Source: Coleophoma eucalyptorum
Lineage: Eukaryota > Ascomycota > Leotiomycetes > Helotiales > Dermateaceae
Length of the DNA stretch: 64,000 nucleotides
Assembly: GCA_026120035.1 (NCBI GenBank)
Contig: JALRME010000005.1
Location: 1,240,001-1,304,000, forward strand
Direction of reading: 5' to 3'
Position numbers and translations under genes: made by a program. This document shows, piece by piece, positions 45,951-58,363 of the stretch (position 1 is the stretch's first letter; every line of letters starts with the position of its first letter). A model generated the notes under the pieces. The model ran no database searches. It was not told the origin of the DNA and saw only the letters and a list, made by a program, of their open reading frames with translations.

Positions 45951-47725
45951 GTTTAGAAGGCGAAGTGCCAAGTCAAAAGAACAAGTGAGCACAGAAAAGG
46001 ATAACCGAAGATGGGCAACGGGGAGTAGGAGAATAGATATGTGCTGAGATACATGAGTCGGAATGGCACGATACCAGCGATAAGGCTAACTGCTGCATCA
46101 GGATTGTAGCTTCACAGGCTCGGTGAGACCGTGTGGGGAGAGGATCACCATCCCTGCCTTGCGGGTTAACATGGCCACTTCAAGCATAGGGTCTCATATG
46201 CCAAGCTGTCATCCCGACTGAACGTTCGAGAACCATCAGATTTCTTGATATCAGAGTTCGATGACACGTCATTGGCCCGATATCAAAGCCTTACAGGAAA
46301 CTCATGGTCCTGCAGCGGGCCGCAGAGAAGAAAAGTTGTTTCGATAGAAGGTCTTGGTGGTTTCTTGGGCTCTGGGTCGCTATTGCCTTCCGAATCCTTA
46401 CCTTGCCTGGGCGAGGCAGGAACCAAGCCGTTGCGAGCCAGACCCTTGGGCATCTCAGCAGCGGGACTAATGATGAGAATGGGTATATCTTGGAGAGGCC
46501 CCTGTTTTGTCATAGGATGGTGTTACGCCAATCTCTCGCCATGGCTGGGCGGGATTGGCTACCAATCCTTATCATGCAGGACGCACAATCAAGAGCTTGG
46601 CACCAGCCAGTACCGTACGTCCAGTAAATAGTAGGAACTCTGTAAGGGCGCGGAGGGCAATCGTGATCGAATTCATCTCTTTCATCAAGTTGAGCCCCGG
46701 CCGTGACTTGTGCTGAGCTATCTTCGAGAGGAATGCCCTCCTCGTAGTGGTGTGGTACATGGTTTACGTCGCGAAGGTTTGAGGTAGACGGGCACCCGCA
46801 GCTGGGGAACGTTCATCCTGTGTGGAGGTGGAACCAATTCCTTATCTTTTGTTCGCGAACAAAGTCCGCGAAGTGGGTAGACCCCGAAATTCCGATTCTT
46901 GCCCCCAAATGAGATAACGCACTTAACTATATGATATGGCTAAAGCCCGCAACTTGGAACAACCCGCTCATGGATGTATAGAAATAATCCAGAGCGGGCG
47001 TTGGAGTTCTTCGACTCGAGTTGAGCCCCTTTATGAGAACCATATCTAGACACTATCCTAAGACAGCGTCGATAATACGGTACTTAAGAGACCCAGAGAT
47101 AACAAAGTGTGCCAGGTATGGGTTGAACATGACGAATGTCAGCAGCTCCCATGAAGTTGTAACGCTGTCAGAACTAAGCGGTGATCGGGATTCATTCCCT
47201 GCCAAAAAGCCAGCTCGGGTTCCAATTCCGTGGCAGGAGGTATCCAACACTCCCTGACTTAAAAGTAGAGACAGCTAATCTCCAGGGGTTAATGCAGTGT
47301 CGATAAGCTCTCAGAGTGTGCCTTATCTAGAAGAACTGTATGTCCGGCTGAGCCCAGAGCCTTTGAGAGAGAGGAATTCATAAAGCATTGACCTAATACT
47401 CTCCTCGAATATTATTCTTATCTGCATTGCCTCGAACTTACGCAACCCGGCGCCAATGCCGCCCTCTGCAGCTCTACTGTAATTGACGTTGATCTCCAAG
47501 CTCTCCAAGGCCGTCAGTAGCCCGTCATTAGGCCGCGGGAAATTGTATGGTATTGACAGGGGATCTATCAAGCGTCGGACGTCCAAGAAGCGAGATTCTT
47601 CAGCTAGGCGAGCATACCATTACCGTTCACTTATCATAACTTACCAACTTTCCAGACTCCGTTTATGCATGCCTTCAAGAAGTGCCTTTTTTGATTTCTT
47701 CTACAACCTGAAGATCCAATTCCCA
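45951..47725. other. intergenic
   Basis: Promoter of the permease and 3' flank of the secreted hydrolase. ORFs at 46245-46631 and 46283-46513 lie in opposite strands over the same DNA and have no domain. No gene seen. Confidence 0.5.
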
Positions 47726-48965
47726 CTACACCACGGTCTTGACTATCCAATCCTCCAACACTTGCGCAATGGTATCACTATTTCGCTCCATAAATTGCAA
47801 ATGCCCATTCCCCAAGATTCCCACATCCTCCAACCTCAAATGCTCAGCGGCAACACCAGCTTGTTTCAAAAACGCAACATTACAGTGGTCGTAAACCGCA
47901 TGGTAACTAGCTTGCGATGTCTCAACCAGGACGGGAATATCTCTTAAATGAACTAGCTGTCTCGCTGGCTCCCTTTGCAAGATACAAGCCGCAAGTGCGG
48001 GATCCGTGCTGGGAATCTCTTGCATGCTAAGCGTAGGACTCGTATTACTACCATTCGCGGCAGGGGAGTAGGTCAGTGGGATATCCGTCAAGCCCCAAGG
48101 GCGAGCGGAAGTGTTGGAGAAGACAGCTTCGCGGAAGGGAGGACCGGTGGGCTCGACGCTGATGATTGCGCGAACCTTCTCCGGCCGTGCATCCGCCCAA
48201 AGCCAGGGGATAAGTCCACCTTGGGAGTGTGAGAGGAGGATGACCGGACCGGGTAGCAGGTCAAGCAAAGCTGTGCCAGCTGCTTGCATGTTTGTCTGTT
48301 GTACAATGGGCGAGAGTACAAATTGAACGGTTGAAGAGTAGTAGGTGTCGAATATCGGATCACCCATACTGCCATTCTACAGGAAGGTGTCAGTTGGCCG
48401 ATTTTCAGCCCACGCAAAGTTTCTAAGCATTTAAACTCACGCCTGGCCATTGAGTATGATACCGTGCTTGAGGCCAAAGGTCATACTTCGCAACAGCTGT
48501 GAATTGCTCCTCAACTACCTCAGCTGAGAATGTATTCAGCGTAAGATTACTGTCCTGGTACCACGCCGAGCGACCTCGTGCTGTCTGATCGACGATATAT
48601 ATCTCGTAGCCGCACGAGATAAACCAAGATGCCCAGCCTTTCGTTCTATCTGGTTTATTGAGCCAGTTCTATATCCTATGTCACTGTGTGGACCTAGCTT
48701 AAAGAAGGATCTTGAGGCTGCTAACCGTGCCTGTTTGTCCTTGTCCATGGATGAAGACAAGTGGATATCTTTTCGTGGAACCATTAATGGGAGTCAATTT
48801 CTCGACATACATCTGATTTACAAAGAGATGTCCTTTGGGAGTATTGATGTACTCTCCACCAGCGTAGAAGTAGTCCCGACGTACCGGAATCTCAACCCCC
48901 GAGACCGTTATTATCAACCATAGGAAAACTGATACCAACTTTAGGCTTGGAAACATATTGTCCAA
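47726..48965 (-). CDS. secreted alpha/beta hydrolase
   Basis: Exons 48965-48726, 48668-48441, 48376-47726, all joined at phase 0, giving 372 aa. A signal peptide ([20 protein letters not shown]...) is followed by the mature protein. The fold is shown by the oxyanion-hole loop [13 protein letters not shown], the segment [16 protein letters not shown], the nucleophile elbow [14 protein letters not shown], and the catalytic-histidine region [13 protein letters not shown] near the end; an acid residue between them was not pinned down (several Asp/Glu are available). This is a fungal family of extracellular esterase/lipase-like proteins whose substrates are not established. Two N-glycosylation-type sites (NGS, NTS) are visible. 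The exon 2 segment [20 protein letters not shown] confirms that 48668-48441 belongs to the gene. Confidence 0.88.
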
Positions 48966-49563
48966 CGCAAAGAAAAATATCGGGGCGAAATCAGAGGAGA
49001 AGTGGGACGAGAAATTTGGTCATGATGTATGTGTATATATATACACACCGGGTGAAAATCATAACCGGATGCTATGCATCGCATCACTAGATGCATGGCT
49101 TTTTAGATGCAGATTTGGGTTCCTGCATTCACCATCTGATTCGTGGAAATGCCCCCTTTGCATGTAGATCTCGTGCTGCCGCTTGTTGAATAAGAAATGA
49201 TTCAAATAGTATTCCCAGGAACACAAAGAATCCGAGAAATCCATATTCTACCCGGATGGGCAACGTATAGACTGCCCGCAATCTTTTCCCTCGACACGCA
49301 GAAAAACTCATCAACAGTGGCCAAATTATATGCAGGAAAGGGTAATGGTCGTGAAGTTGCATCGAAGATTCCACGATAGACAAGAAGTAAATACTGAAAG
49401 GGGTGTATCATGTCGAAGTAAGACCGCCGATTTGAGCCGCTTTTTCTGTGACACATATGCAATAGCTTGAAAAACAGTTTCTATGCAAGTAGCCGGCTGT
49501 GTCAGCTCCAGCTTGGTATCTTGCTATATCCTGACTCCTTTCCCCCTTGCAAAACTCCGACAT
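48966..49563. other. intergenic
   Basis: Promoter of the secreted hydrolase and 3' flank of the coactosin-like gene. Short ORFs on both strands lie over the same DNA; none has a domain. Confidence 0.5.
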
Positions 49564-50004
49564 CTATCCCCGGCCACCATTATAGTCCGCACCACCCGCC
49601 TTCCGTAACCTCTTTACGATCTCCGCCTCATCCAGGTCCGACTTCTCCCTTGCATCAATCTGAATAGAATGGTGGTTCAGAACCCTCTTGACCTCGCCAC
49701 TCTGAATGCTGACCTTGGCCTTGCGCATCACCTTGGTCCCTTCGCCGATCCAGATCACCAGCACAAACTTGACTCTCTTGCTCTCGGTGTCATTGGCATA
49801 TTCGACACGGACATATGCGTATTGCGCCTGTGACTCGTCCAGCTTCTCAGCTAGTTCTGGAAGCCCGCCTGTGCCCGTGGCTGTGAGTGTGAGCGCGTCG
49901 CCGGTCGGAGCTGCGTATGAGATTATGAGCCAGTTGGTCTCATCTTTATCGGATCGTACAGCGTCGTACGCTGCTAGAATCTCGGGGGAATTCGCGCCGG
50001 ACAT
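49564..50004 (-). CDS. coactosin-like ADF-H actin-binding protein
   Basis: Single exon, 146 aa, the normal size for coactosin. The sequence has the family pattern throughout: EILAAYDAVRSDKDETNWLI, the beta strand YAYVRVEYANDTESKRVKFV, VIWIGEGTKVMRKAKVSIQS, and the C-terminal helix DLDEAEIVKRLRKAGGADY. Coactosin binds actin filaments (F-actin) in the cytoplasm and opposes capping; it has one ADF-homology domain, unlike Abp1 or twinfilin. No intron or second domain is seen. The ATG at 50004 is the first in the frame, close after an in-frame break in the promoter. Confidence 0.93.
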   Translation of the reverse strand: MSGANSPEILAAYDAVRSDKDETNWLIISYAAPTGDALTLTATGTGGLPELAEKLDESQAQYAYVRVEYANDTESKRVKFVLVIWIGEGTKVMRKAKVSIQSGEVKRVLNHHSIQIDAREKSDLDEAEIVKRLRKAGGADYNGGRG

Positions 50005-51215
50005 CCTTTAATTGATGGGGTATATATTCTGAATGAGATCGATCCGCAGGTTTGGGCCAAGGTAGAATGAGTCCTCCTGACAGATGCGTGAACGGTGGAG
50101 CGAGGGACGAACAATTGTGAGGATGGAAATGTGGAATGTGGGATGGTTGGTGGGGTGCGAGGCTGAGAAAGGTCGGTGAGAGTTCGCGAACTGCTGCCCT
50201 TGACTTGAATGCTTCTCTGAAAGTTTAAAAATGCTTAGATTGTTATATTAGTTCTAGAACTCTTGGATGGTAGAACATGAAGATTATACGAGTTAAAGCC
50301 AAAGACACTTCTCTTACACCGAAAGGCATTAGAAGCTCAGATAAGTTGCGACGTCTCCAAAACTATGCCGGGGAAACGATGTCTGCCTTACCCACCAGGC
50401 CAGGCGACGAACAGCACTCAACTGTACACCCGTGAACTTTACTCCGCCCATGGTTAACGCGGTCGGATTGCAAGCGTCACTTTCTTTTGTTAGACTAACT
50501 GCAAATCAAGTTGATGGTTTCGGCAAAGCGCAATAACCCAAGAACGTCTAACAAAAGGACTTAGGTCAAAGGATCATTGAGGTGGAAGCACTACCACATG
50601 ACATCTGCTGCATTAACCCAACCATGTTAAGTCACCATTCACGAGGCAGGTTGACAAACCCTTCAAAGTGCAGCTATTCAATTATATTCTGTTTAAAGTT
50701 AAGTTTAAATATGTGTAGAAAAATACTTGGGGAAATGGCTGATACAAGGTCTTTGTAAGGAAGACTGATTTGACAAGACTGAAGCTTATAGCTTATAAAA
50801 TTCTCAAGTTAGTCTTGAGAGAATATGGATATGTAACCTCTACTGATTCCCAACTTTTCAGAGAAGTCGAAACGACCCCAAATCAAAGTCAGGCGCCCAG
50901 CAACGGGTATTCGAAGAATCATCTTCGCACAGCGCGAAAACAGACCGGCTGGAGGTACGAAGCCGGCTGCCGTTAAGTAATGTTTTTGATAGCTGGCGTG
51001 TATAGGGAGAAGAGTTCAAGTGAGAAAGTGTACTTATACCTGTATATGTAGTTGACTTATAATCTGCACGCGGAGACCACGGCTAATATCAAATGACTTG
51101 CATTTAACGTGTCTACTTCGAGGGCTAGAAGTCAGGTAGATCAGGCTTCAGTGCTGCGAGCGGTGGGGGTCCTTCAGGATCACCTGAAAAAGTATCCGAC
51201 ATAACCGTCATTCCA
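50005..51215. other. intergenic
   Basis: Promoter of the coactosin gene and 3' flank of the MFS gene. AT-rich, with one 68-codon ORF (50770-50976 +) that has no domain. Confidence 0.5.
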
Positions 51216-52723
51216 TTATCTCTCGTTGGGATCCTCGCTCTCTCTCAACTGCTCTTGCTGAGCTGCGCGTCTCACCTCTTCATCGTGCTCATCTTGAGTC
51301 TTGTGGCCAGCAAAGACTGCCAACATGCCCAAGTCGTATGTTGCTTTCAAAGTACCTGCACAAACGAAAGCAACCCAAAACAAGTTGTAATTGGCCAGAA
51401 TACCGGTGATCAATGGACCAAGGCTTTGAGCAGAAGTCTTTACGATATTGATCGTGCCCATAACCGCTGTTCGCTCGTTCGGCTTTACTACAGCAGCAAG
51501 GAATGCAGATCGTGGAGCTACATCCATGGATTGTGTACAAGATCGGAGGATGAGGAACATCATAGCCAATGGAAGGCTTGGTGGGATAGGGATGAGAGCC
51601 AGGCAGATGGCAGACGGTAAGTGTGTGAACACCATTGTCTACGATTTGTTAGATATAAATCGAGAATTTGTAGAATTTACTAAGCTTACCTTAACATTTC
51701 CAATCCTCTTTGCAATAGATGAAGCTACTAGCATTGATGCAGCCGCAATAATACTAGTAACAAAGAACAGTGTGCCCAGCTTGCCCTCTTGAAGACCAAA
51801 CTTATCTCGGAAGAAGTAGGTGACCCAAGACAATGGAGCCAGACCAGACGCGAAAGCATCTAGTGCAAACAAGAGGCACAAATTGACAACAATGAGTCTG
51901 CTCTCCTTGCTAATCTCAGGCAAAAGCGACTGGTAGGATGACTTCTTGGGCTTTGCAGCCTCTGCACCATTGCCTAGAAGAGGGGCAGTCTCAGGATCTT
52001 GGGAAGATGCTGTCTTCTTCTCCGCTTCGACTGATTTACTCAGTACGATTGAGAATACAAACTTGAGAAATCCAAAGGCAGCGTAAGCCCAAAAAATAGC
52101 CCTGTATGACTCGATATCATTCCAGTTGAGAGTAGTCTGCATATAGCGTACAGTCCATCCGCAAGTTACCATCCCACAGGCTGTACCAGCGGTTCCAATC
52201 AAAGAGTACCAGGCGTAGATATCACCTCGCCTTGCAGCTGGAGTAAGCTGGGCAAGAGTCGATTCTTCAATTGCTCGGAAAGGTCCAATCTCATTGCCGC
52301 TGTAAGAATTAGTGACAGGCTTCAACTGCAGATAAAATGTACACACCTTGGACTGATAACTCCAAAAATTGCAGCCGCAAGCAGAACCCAGTAATTTCCG
52401 AACAATGCGAATATCACACCGCTTCCCATCATCATCAATGATCCACAGGCGAGGATCATTTTGCGCCCAAGTCCATCCGCAAACAAAGTCAGGATGAAGC
52501 TGATAACAGTATCACCGACAAGTGTCAGCGTCATGAAAAGTCCGATGCGAGTCTTCGAGATGTCCAGGGCTGCAAGGTACATGACCAAAACCAAGGTCGA
52601 CCCTCCGTACGCAAACAGGCGGACAAAACGCTGCAGGCATAGCAGCTTCGTATCCACGCAGGATGAATAGAGAGAAACGATGCCGACCTCGTCGAGGACC
52701 TTTTTGACATACTTGGAAGCCAT
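51216..52723 (-). CDS. MFS transporter, DHA-like
   Basis: Exons 52723-52347, 52299-51690 and 51638-51216; phases agree and give 469 aa. The start MASKYVKKVLDEVGIVSL is preferred over an upstream ATG 39 nt away. Signature motif A after TM2 is LFADGLGRKMILACGSL. About twelve spans occur in two halves divided by a charged loop (SVEAEKKTASSQDPETAPLL). The segment after TM4 (GNEIGPFRAIEESTLAQLTP) and the second motif-A-like APRSAFLAAVVKPNERTAVM resemble fungal members of unknown transport function, which sit in a group with uncharacterised bacterial exporters. Substrate unknown; export of small molecules is possible. Confidence 0.87.
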
Positions 52724-53751
52724 TGTCAATGCTGGGGTGAAATTGAAGCTTGAAATGATCAAGTCTCTCGAGAATGAGAGGGAGGTTTGTTGAAGACTTG
52801 TAAAAACAAGTTCAAGAGAAGAGTTTTATCCCATCCGATTGGCATGTCATTGCAGGCCGCCAGATGGCGTGCATATTGGCGAATGACGAATAGCTCGATT
52901 TGAAACGAGCTGCTGCGCCGTGAGGTGAATGGATGGATGGTAAAAGGGACGAGTGGTCACTGGAAGAAAAAGATTGGAGAAGTTTTGTGCTGCCCAAATG
53001 TCGCTAAGCTAGCGTAGAAGCTAGGCTGTGGTAGCTCTGAGATAGCTCGGTAGGTAAGGTAGGTCTTCGTAATGTCCCCACTAGGCTGTTATAATTACCA
53101 TAATTTGGACTTCCGTTGCAGATTACAAGTCCAGCCGTATCTTGACTTTTACAATATCCAGCCTTTGTAGTGTTATACGGGAGATTTGACTACGCAATGT
53201 ACGCACATGTCGCATATATTTGTCTATAACCTGTATTTTGATACCAAATTTGTTTCAAAGTTATAGAATTGCAACGTTTTGGTCGTAATTACGTAATAAG
53301 CCCCTAATCTCTATCCATATCTATTTGGCTTTTACGTCTCATACATCATTGAAGACCGTAGATGTATTCGATTTAACCACGTGAACCAAAAGACGTTTCC
53401 ATGTTAAGTGTCTTGAAGCTCTACTAACACCAACTCATCAGTGCAATCGGTATGCATAGGTGCCTGAATCAGACTGATATGCTATCAATTGCAGTTCAGC
53501 GACGCAAACTGAACCTTTGTTTATGCTATCTGCAAGACTACCAATCAATACCTGTTGTACTCATGCATATATGTCGGCTTTCGGAAGCTTTCATGCCCGT
53601 CTGATGTTGGAATTAATATTTAGTCGGTCTGGGGTTGATCCGCAGCTACCGTGGCTCTTAAAACTCGAAGAAATCGAAACCCGAAATAAATTCTGATCCT
53701 TAACGGTCGACCTTTTCGAGAGCGATTATGGTTAAATCTCAGAAGAGGGAT

Positions 53752-53763
53752 GGGGGGGGGGGG
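53752..53763. repeat. poly-G run (G12)
   Basis: Twelve consecutive G residues, followed by agg. A length-variable spot and a possible sequencing-error site. Confidence 0.9.
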
Positions 53764-54065
53764 AGGTCACGCTAAGGTGCTGCGGTGGTGTCACGTGAAG
53801 CCTATGCCAAAATACTTGACCTTCTCCCTTCTGTCTTCTGACTGCAGACTTACCGGTCGGACAGCAAAAGGAGGCCTCTATCTCTCGTATGGAAGTTCAT
53901 GTTCACGATCATGTTTTACATAAAATTTCTTTCCGAGCTGTACTAGTTTACGAGCAGTAAAGTTTTCCGTTCGTCTCATCTCCAAATCCTGTCGTGCTGT
54001 GTAAATCTCCAGGCAGCGTTGCCAATCCATTAGGCACATAAACGTTCAGCCTCAATATTTCCATT

Positions 54066-54103
54066 CGTCTTCCTTCCTTCCTTCTTTTCTTCCTTTCTTC
54101 CTC
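54066..54103. repeat. (TTCC)n-type tract
   Basis: Imperfect TTCC/TTCT repeats over about 38 bases, upstream of the LPMO-like gene. Confidence 0.75.
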
Positions 54104-54655
54104 CCGGGCGGCACTTCATTTCGCGAGCGCGGAAAAGGACCTTGCGAGTCTTTCTATTCGCAATCTGTGACCGTTGGTCGCGTTTTGAATCAGCTATCAG
54201 ACAAGGGAGAGCTTGGCACAGACACCAAGTGCAAACCGCTTCGGTTTCGACACCCAAGCGAGTATCCGAGGAGCCTTCAGACCAGCTCTATGCTCACAGA
54301 AAGCTTACTTGACCCCAAATTGTTGGTCTTAGTAGCATTTTCAGACAAGGGATGACAGCTTGGCGCGCATGATGGGGTTTGCAATGCCATAAACGGTCTA
54401 CAGAGGTAGTTAGCCTTTTAACTTTTCGGGCTCGATGGAACCCACGGCGTTCATAAGTACATCATCTTCCCCATTAAATAGATCTATATCTTTCTCTTCA
54501 GTCCATATTCGCTCTTTTTCTTCTTCTGAGACTACCGTTGAAAACAATACTATCCTTAATTCTAGACTCTTCCTTTTACCGTGCCGGCCACCTTTCTATC
54601 AATCTAGCCCTTTTCGAAATCTATCCAAACCCCGACAACTTCCTCAACTACCAAG

Positions 54656-55483
54656 ATGCAATACTCTTTGTCAATTCTCAGCCTCGTAGGCCTTGCCACC
54701 ACAGTCCTAGGACATGGAGTCATTACTTCGCCTCCAATCCGTACAGCCGGTGCGGCAATGACAGGTAAATTGCGGAGCTTCCACACTCCTGGTTATGCGC
54801 TAAGTGAGAGTCAGCTGCGTGCGGTGCAAGCGTTTCAGATCAAGTTGTGGCCGACCCAACATCCCACGTTGAAGGTCTTCCAGAGGCAGCAGCAGCAAAC
54901 ACCACCTTCAGTGCCACTGCTTGTAATGTCTTCCTCTGCAAGGGACTGCAGTTCGCAGACAACCAAGCCAACGTCCAGGCCTTCACTCCAGGACAAACCG
55001 TTAACATGCTGGCTGATATCACCATCCCTCACGAGGGGCCAATGAACGTCAGCATCATTAATACCAAGAATAACACTGTTATCGGACAACCGTTGATTAC
55101 CTTCACCACCTATGCCGATGAGAAATTAGCCACTCTCCCGGCCAATAATACAAACTTTAATGTCACCATCCCAACAACACTTGGAAGCGCTTGCAGTGTT
55201 GCAGGTGATTGTGTAAGTTCACTTTCGAGTTAAACTATATTAAACAACTACTAACTATCTGGAAAAGGTCTTGCAATGGTTCTGGTTTGGTACCGCGGCT
55301 GTTCAGACCTACGAGTCTTGCGTCGACATGACAGTAGGTGCCGCTGCTACCACCAGCGCAAACACCACTCAGGCAGCGGCACCAGCTGCCGGCCTGGATA
55401 CTTCCAGCGTATCAACTCCTCTTTATCGTGGCAACAATGCTGCTTCCCGCACTGTCAGCCGTTTGCGCCGATTCCGTGCTTAG
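54656..55483 (+). CDS. secreted LPMO-like / chitin-binding type-4-like protein
   Basis: Exons 54656-54764, 54815-55212 and 55268-55483, phases agree, 240 aa. The signal peptide MQYSLSILSLVGLATTVLG ends so that the mature protein begins HGVITSPPIR; an exposed N-terminal His is the mark of the copper 'histidine brace' of LPMOs. A second brace candidate is the His of ITIPHEGPMNVS. Cysteines follow the family pattern (TACNVFLCKG, GSACSVAGDC, TYESCVDM). The segments NVQAFTPGQTVNMLADI and VLQWFWFGTAAVQTYESCVD match a widespread fungal family annotated as chitin-binding type-4 or Egh16-like. The C-terminal ~45 residues are Ala/Thr/Ser-rich and end basic (RLRRFRA), without a GPI signal. It acts outside the cell, probably on a wall polysaccharide; activity is not shown. 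The neighbour on the right is a decayed MBL gene. Confidence 0.8.
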
Positions 55484-55732
55484 AGGGCCAAATCAAGAGA
55501 TTCAGGTCCGGCAATGCAGAATAAACATGGATGGAGTATCTGAATCTCGGATTTTGAAAGACAGATGATGATCCATTGAATAGAAATGTATTGTATGGTA
55601 TCGAAGAATATAAAATAAGTCTTCGAGTTTGACTTTCACGCCTATTACAGTAAAATAATGACATGACCTTTACCACATTTGTGCTTACGTATGTTCATGC
55701 GTATTACTCCTCCAGCGTTTACCTTCACCTAT

Positions 55733-56799
55733 CTACATTCCCTCAGCTGCATAGGCAAAATCCTTCAAGAACCTCCACCGGCTCTTCCCCACCCAGCCCT
55801 TCTCCACAAAATCATTCGCAAACTTAGGGAAGAACTCAACCACATCAAGTAGACTTTCGTCATGTGCCATAACGACCAAAATCTTGTCATTCGCATCAGC
55901 CTCCATGACCTTTCCAATTGTCTCCTGGACCCGCTCGGCATCATGGGCAACGCCATTCCCATCCTTGGAATTCGCAACCTTGAAAAACGGCTGGCTATTT
56001 CCATTTACGAGCAAGTCTTCGAAGAAATGTCCTGGACATGGCGTCAGGGAGTGGAAGTCCAACGGGTTGGGTGATATGCTAGACGGGAAAGGTAAGTATC
56101 CTGAAGGCCGAAGTTGACCATCGTGATGTGCTGCATCGCCGCCCATGAAGATGAATGAATCAGGTGATACGCGCGCCAGACCTCAAAGATGCCCAATCGC
56201 GTGGCCAGGGCTATCTAAAAGATAGAAACTCCCATCGTCGAAATAATCAAATGCGTTGAAGCGACCTATCTTGAGATTCGAGGTAGAGAAAGAAATCTCT
56301 TTGAGCTCCCGGCCGGAGTAGTCACTTTCGAGGATGGGAGAGTCCTCAATTTTTGGGATAGCCTGGGGTGAAGTTGTATTTAAACCCCGGACCCACAATG
56401 AGTGCCGTGGAGGAGGGGAACGTTGAGGGATCGCCAGTGTGGTCCCAGTGCCAATGCGACCATACAATTGCTTCGATGTTCTCAGCCTTGGCACCGTTCT
56501 CCTCTCATTGTTGCCAGACTCCCTTTTTTACCGTGACTGACCAATTCTTGATACAATTCTTGGTCCTTGGCGAGAAGTCCTCTAAATCGGCACGCACGCC
56601 GAGATCGAAGAATTCCGTGATCCGTGTGTGATTTTAAGAAGGAGAATGCTGGGTAAGAGAGTGTGTCGAATCCTGGGACCAAGGGATCTACAAATGATAT
56701 GAGGGAAATACCCGCAATGTGGGAGGTTGTGTCAATAATGCGGACTTGGACTGTGTTGCTTGATTGCGGGATACATAGATATGGCGCTGCTTTTGCCAT
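55733..56799 (-). pseudogene. metallo-beta-lactamase-fold hydrolase pseudogene
   Basis: The minus strand carries pieces of one MBL-fold protein in shifting frames. The N-terminal piece (start 56799) reads SFVDPLVPGFDTLSYPAFSF, then a frame shift near 56605 leads to FFDLGVRADLEDFSP. A TGA (56505-56507) interrupts this frame just before [16 protein letters not shown] and the intact zinc motif HWHWDH. Another TGA (56346-56348) and a shift lead to DSPILESDYSGRELKEISF and YLLDSPGHAIGHL, where a third TGA (56183-56185) sits in frame; the same frame then continues FIFMGGDAAHHDG to the true end AAEGM. Relatives (fungal N-acyl-homoserine-lactonase-like proteins) have no introns that would remove these lesions. 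The gene was about 330 residues long and is dead unless these are assembly errors. Confidence 0.85.
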
Positions 56800-57573
56800 G
56801 GTTACTTCAATGACAGTTCCGCTTAATTATTTGGCCCTGAAAAGCAGTAATAAAAGTAATACTACTGCCGTTTATAAGCCGGACTTCATTATAACTTGCT
56901 TCAAACTTCTCAATCTATGTTGACGTCAGTCTTTCCCCATGGCTATTACTCCTCCGCGAAACAGAGCGATTGAGTGTCTAGTAACTAATGCAGGCACAAC
57001 GGCGGAGTTCCAAAGGGCCAATAGAACAAGAGCAAGGTCAAATATACCCGGTACTCAGACAATAATATTATAAAAACTTTGTAGGGCGAAATTTACTTGT
57101 ACTCCAGGTTTTCCTCTCTCTTAGTAAGGCTGAGGAGGGGTTGTGAGGGGTAGATTCACTATAAACACGACGGTCATCAATAAAAACACACCCAACGTAT
57201 AGTACTCTATTGGTACCAAGTCGAGAAATCTTCTCAAATCTTCTATTTTTTGGGACATAACGAAGCATTCACTTTCAAATTATTGATAAATAAAGACTAC
57301 TTTATCTTTAATCCAAGGCATCATCCCTTGCAACCTTCCTCCTGCTATTGCATGAGGATCGACACGTGTGCCCGTATCCCACTCGAGAAAAAAACAGGCG
57401 AGGTCCGCTAGGCTTTCTCTCTTATTTTTCATGAGGGGTTCTGATTTCCATCATTTTGTTTTTTTTGCTTCTTCTTGGGATACTGCCAATCTTTGTATTC
57501 CCCGGAGGACGGTCTTGTGAAACGTCAACTTGCTTGCCATATCTACCCCGCAGACTAGAGGAAATCAGACATC
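56800..57573. other. intergenic
   Basis: AT-rich region between the MBL pseudogene and xpt1, with the xpt1 promoter at the right end (pyrimidine-rich, t-runs at ~57460). No ORF with a domain. Confidence 0.5.
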
Positions 57574-58363
57574 ATGGTTGAGAAGGAATACGTTACCTAC
57601 AACGATGTAAGAGCCTTGCGCCGCAAACGTGCCAATATGGAGAGAAGAGACGAGTCATCTGTGTTGGGCAAATGTCGCTGACAATTTCGACATAGGTGCA
57701 CAAACTCTGCCAGGAGGCCGCACCGAGGATTCTGGAAGAGTTTCAACCTCAGCTCATGATCGCCATCGGTGGAGGAGGATATGTTCCAGCACGCATTCTG
57801 CGATCTTTCTTGAAGAAGTCTGGCTCGCCCAATATTTCCATCCAGGCGATCGGACTTTCGCTCTACGAACAACTCCCTTCGACCCACCCTTCGCGATCAA
57901 ACACCCCCGGAGAGGTTGAGCAACCAGGTACTAAGGTTACTCGTACTCAATGGTTGGATCTTACAAGTTTGGGCGAAATGAAAAACTTGGTCGGCAAGCG
58001 TATTCTTATCGTCGACGAGGTTGATGATACCAGGACTACTTTGGAATATGCTGTCAAGGAATTGGAAAAGGATGTCGAGGCTGCCAGGCAAAAGCTCGGA
58101 GTTGAAGGCGAGAAGACCGTTTTCTCCATCTTTGTTTTGCATGTAGGTCTTTTTGTTACAACTGATAGGGGCATATACTCACAATCCGGCAGAATAAGAA
58201 CAAGGAGAAGAAGGGAACCTTGCCAGAAGATATGATGGCTGAGCAGAGATACTTGGCGGCGCGAACTGTTGGTGATGTCTGGATTTGTTATCCATGGGAA
58301 GCCGTCGACATTGACGAGCACGACGCGATGGCAGCAAAGCAAAAGTCTGCAGCCAGCGCATGA
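57574..58363 (+). CDS. xpt1: xanthine phosphoribosyltransferase Xpt1
   Basis: Exons 57574-57606, 57696-58142 and 58193-58363, all joined at phase 0, 216 aa. The first exon has only 11 codons (MVEKEYVTYND). The enzyme transfers phosphoribose from PRPP to xanthine (and often hypoxanthine/guanine) in purine salvage, in the cytosol. The PRPP-binding motif is RILIVDEVDDTRTTLEYA; the pyrophosphate loop is IAIGGGGYVPARILRSF. The final exon holds WICYPWEAVDIDEHD, the C-terminal base-binding end common to fungal Xpt1 and bacterial Gpt-like enzymes. Identity is further supported by length and exon structure. Confidence 0.93.

Larger units (their letters stand above)
52724..54655. other. 1.9 kb intergenic region
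   Basis: Divergent promoters of the MFS gene (-) and the LPMO-like gene (+). Contains a G12 run (53752-53763) and a TTCC tract (54066-54103). No gene seen; the ORF 54030-54257 (-) is a translation of the TTCC tract. Confidence 0.5.

Noticed and set aside
46245..46760. ORFs on both strands upstream of the permease
   Set aside because: Mirror ORFs over the same DNA without domains; likely promoter sequence.
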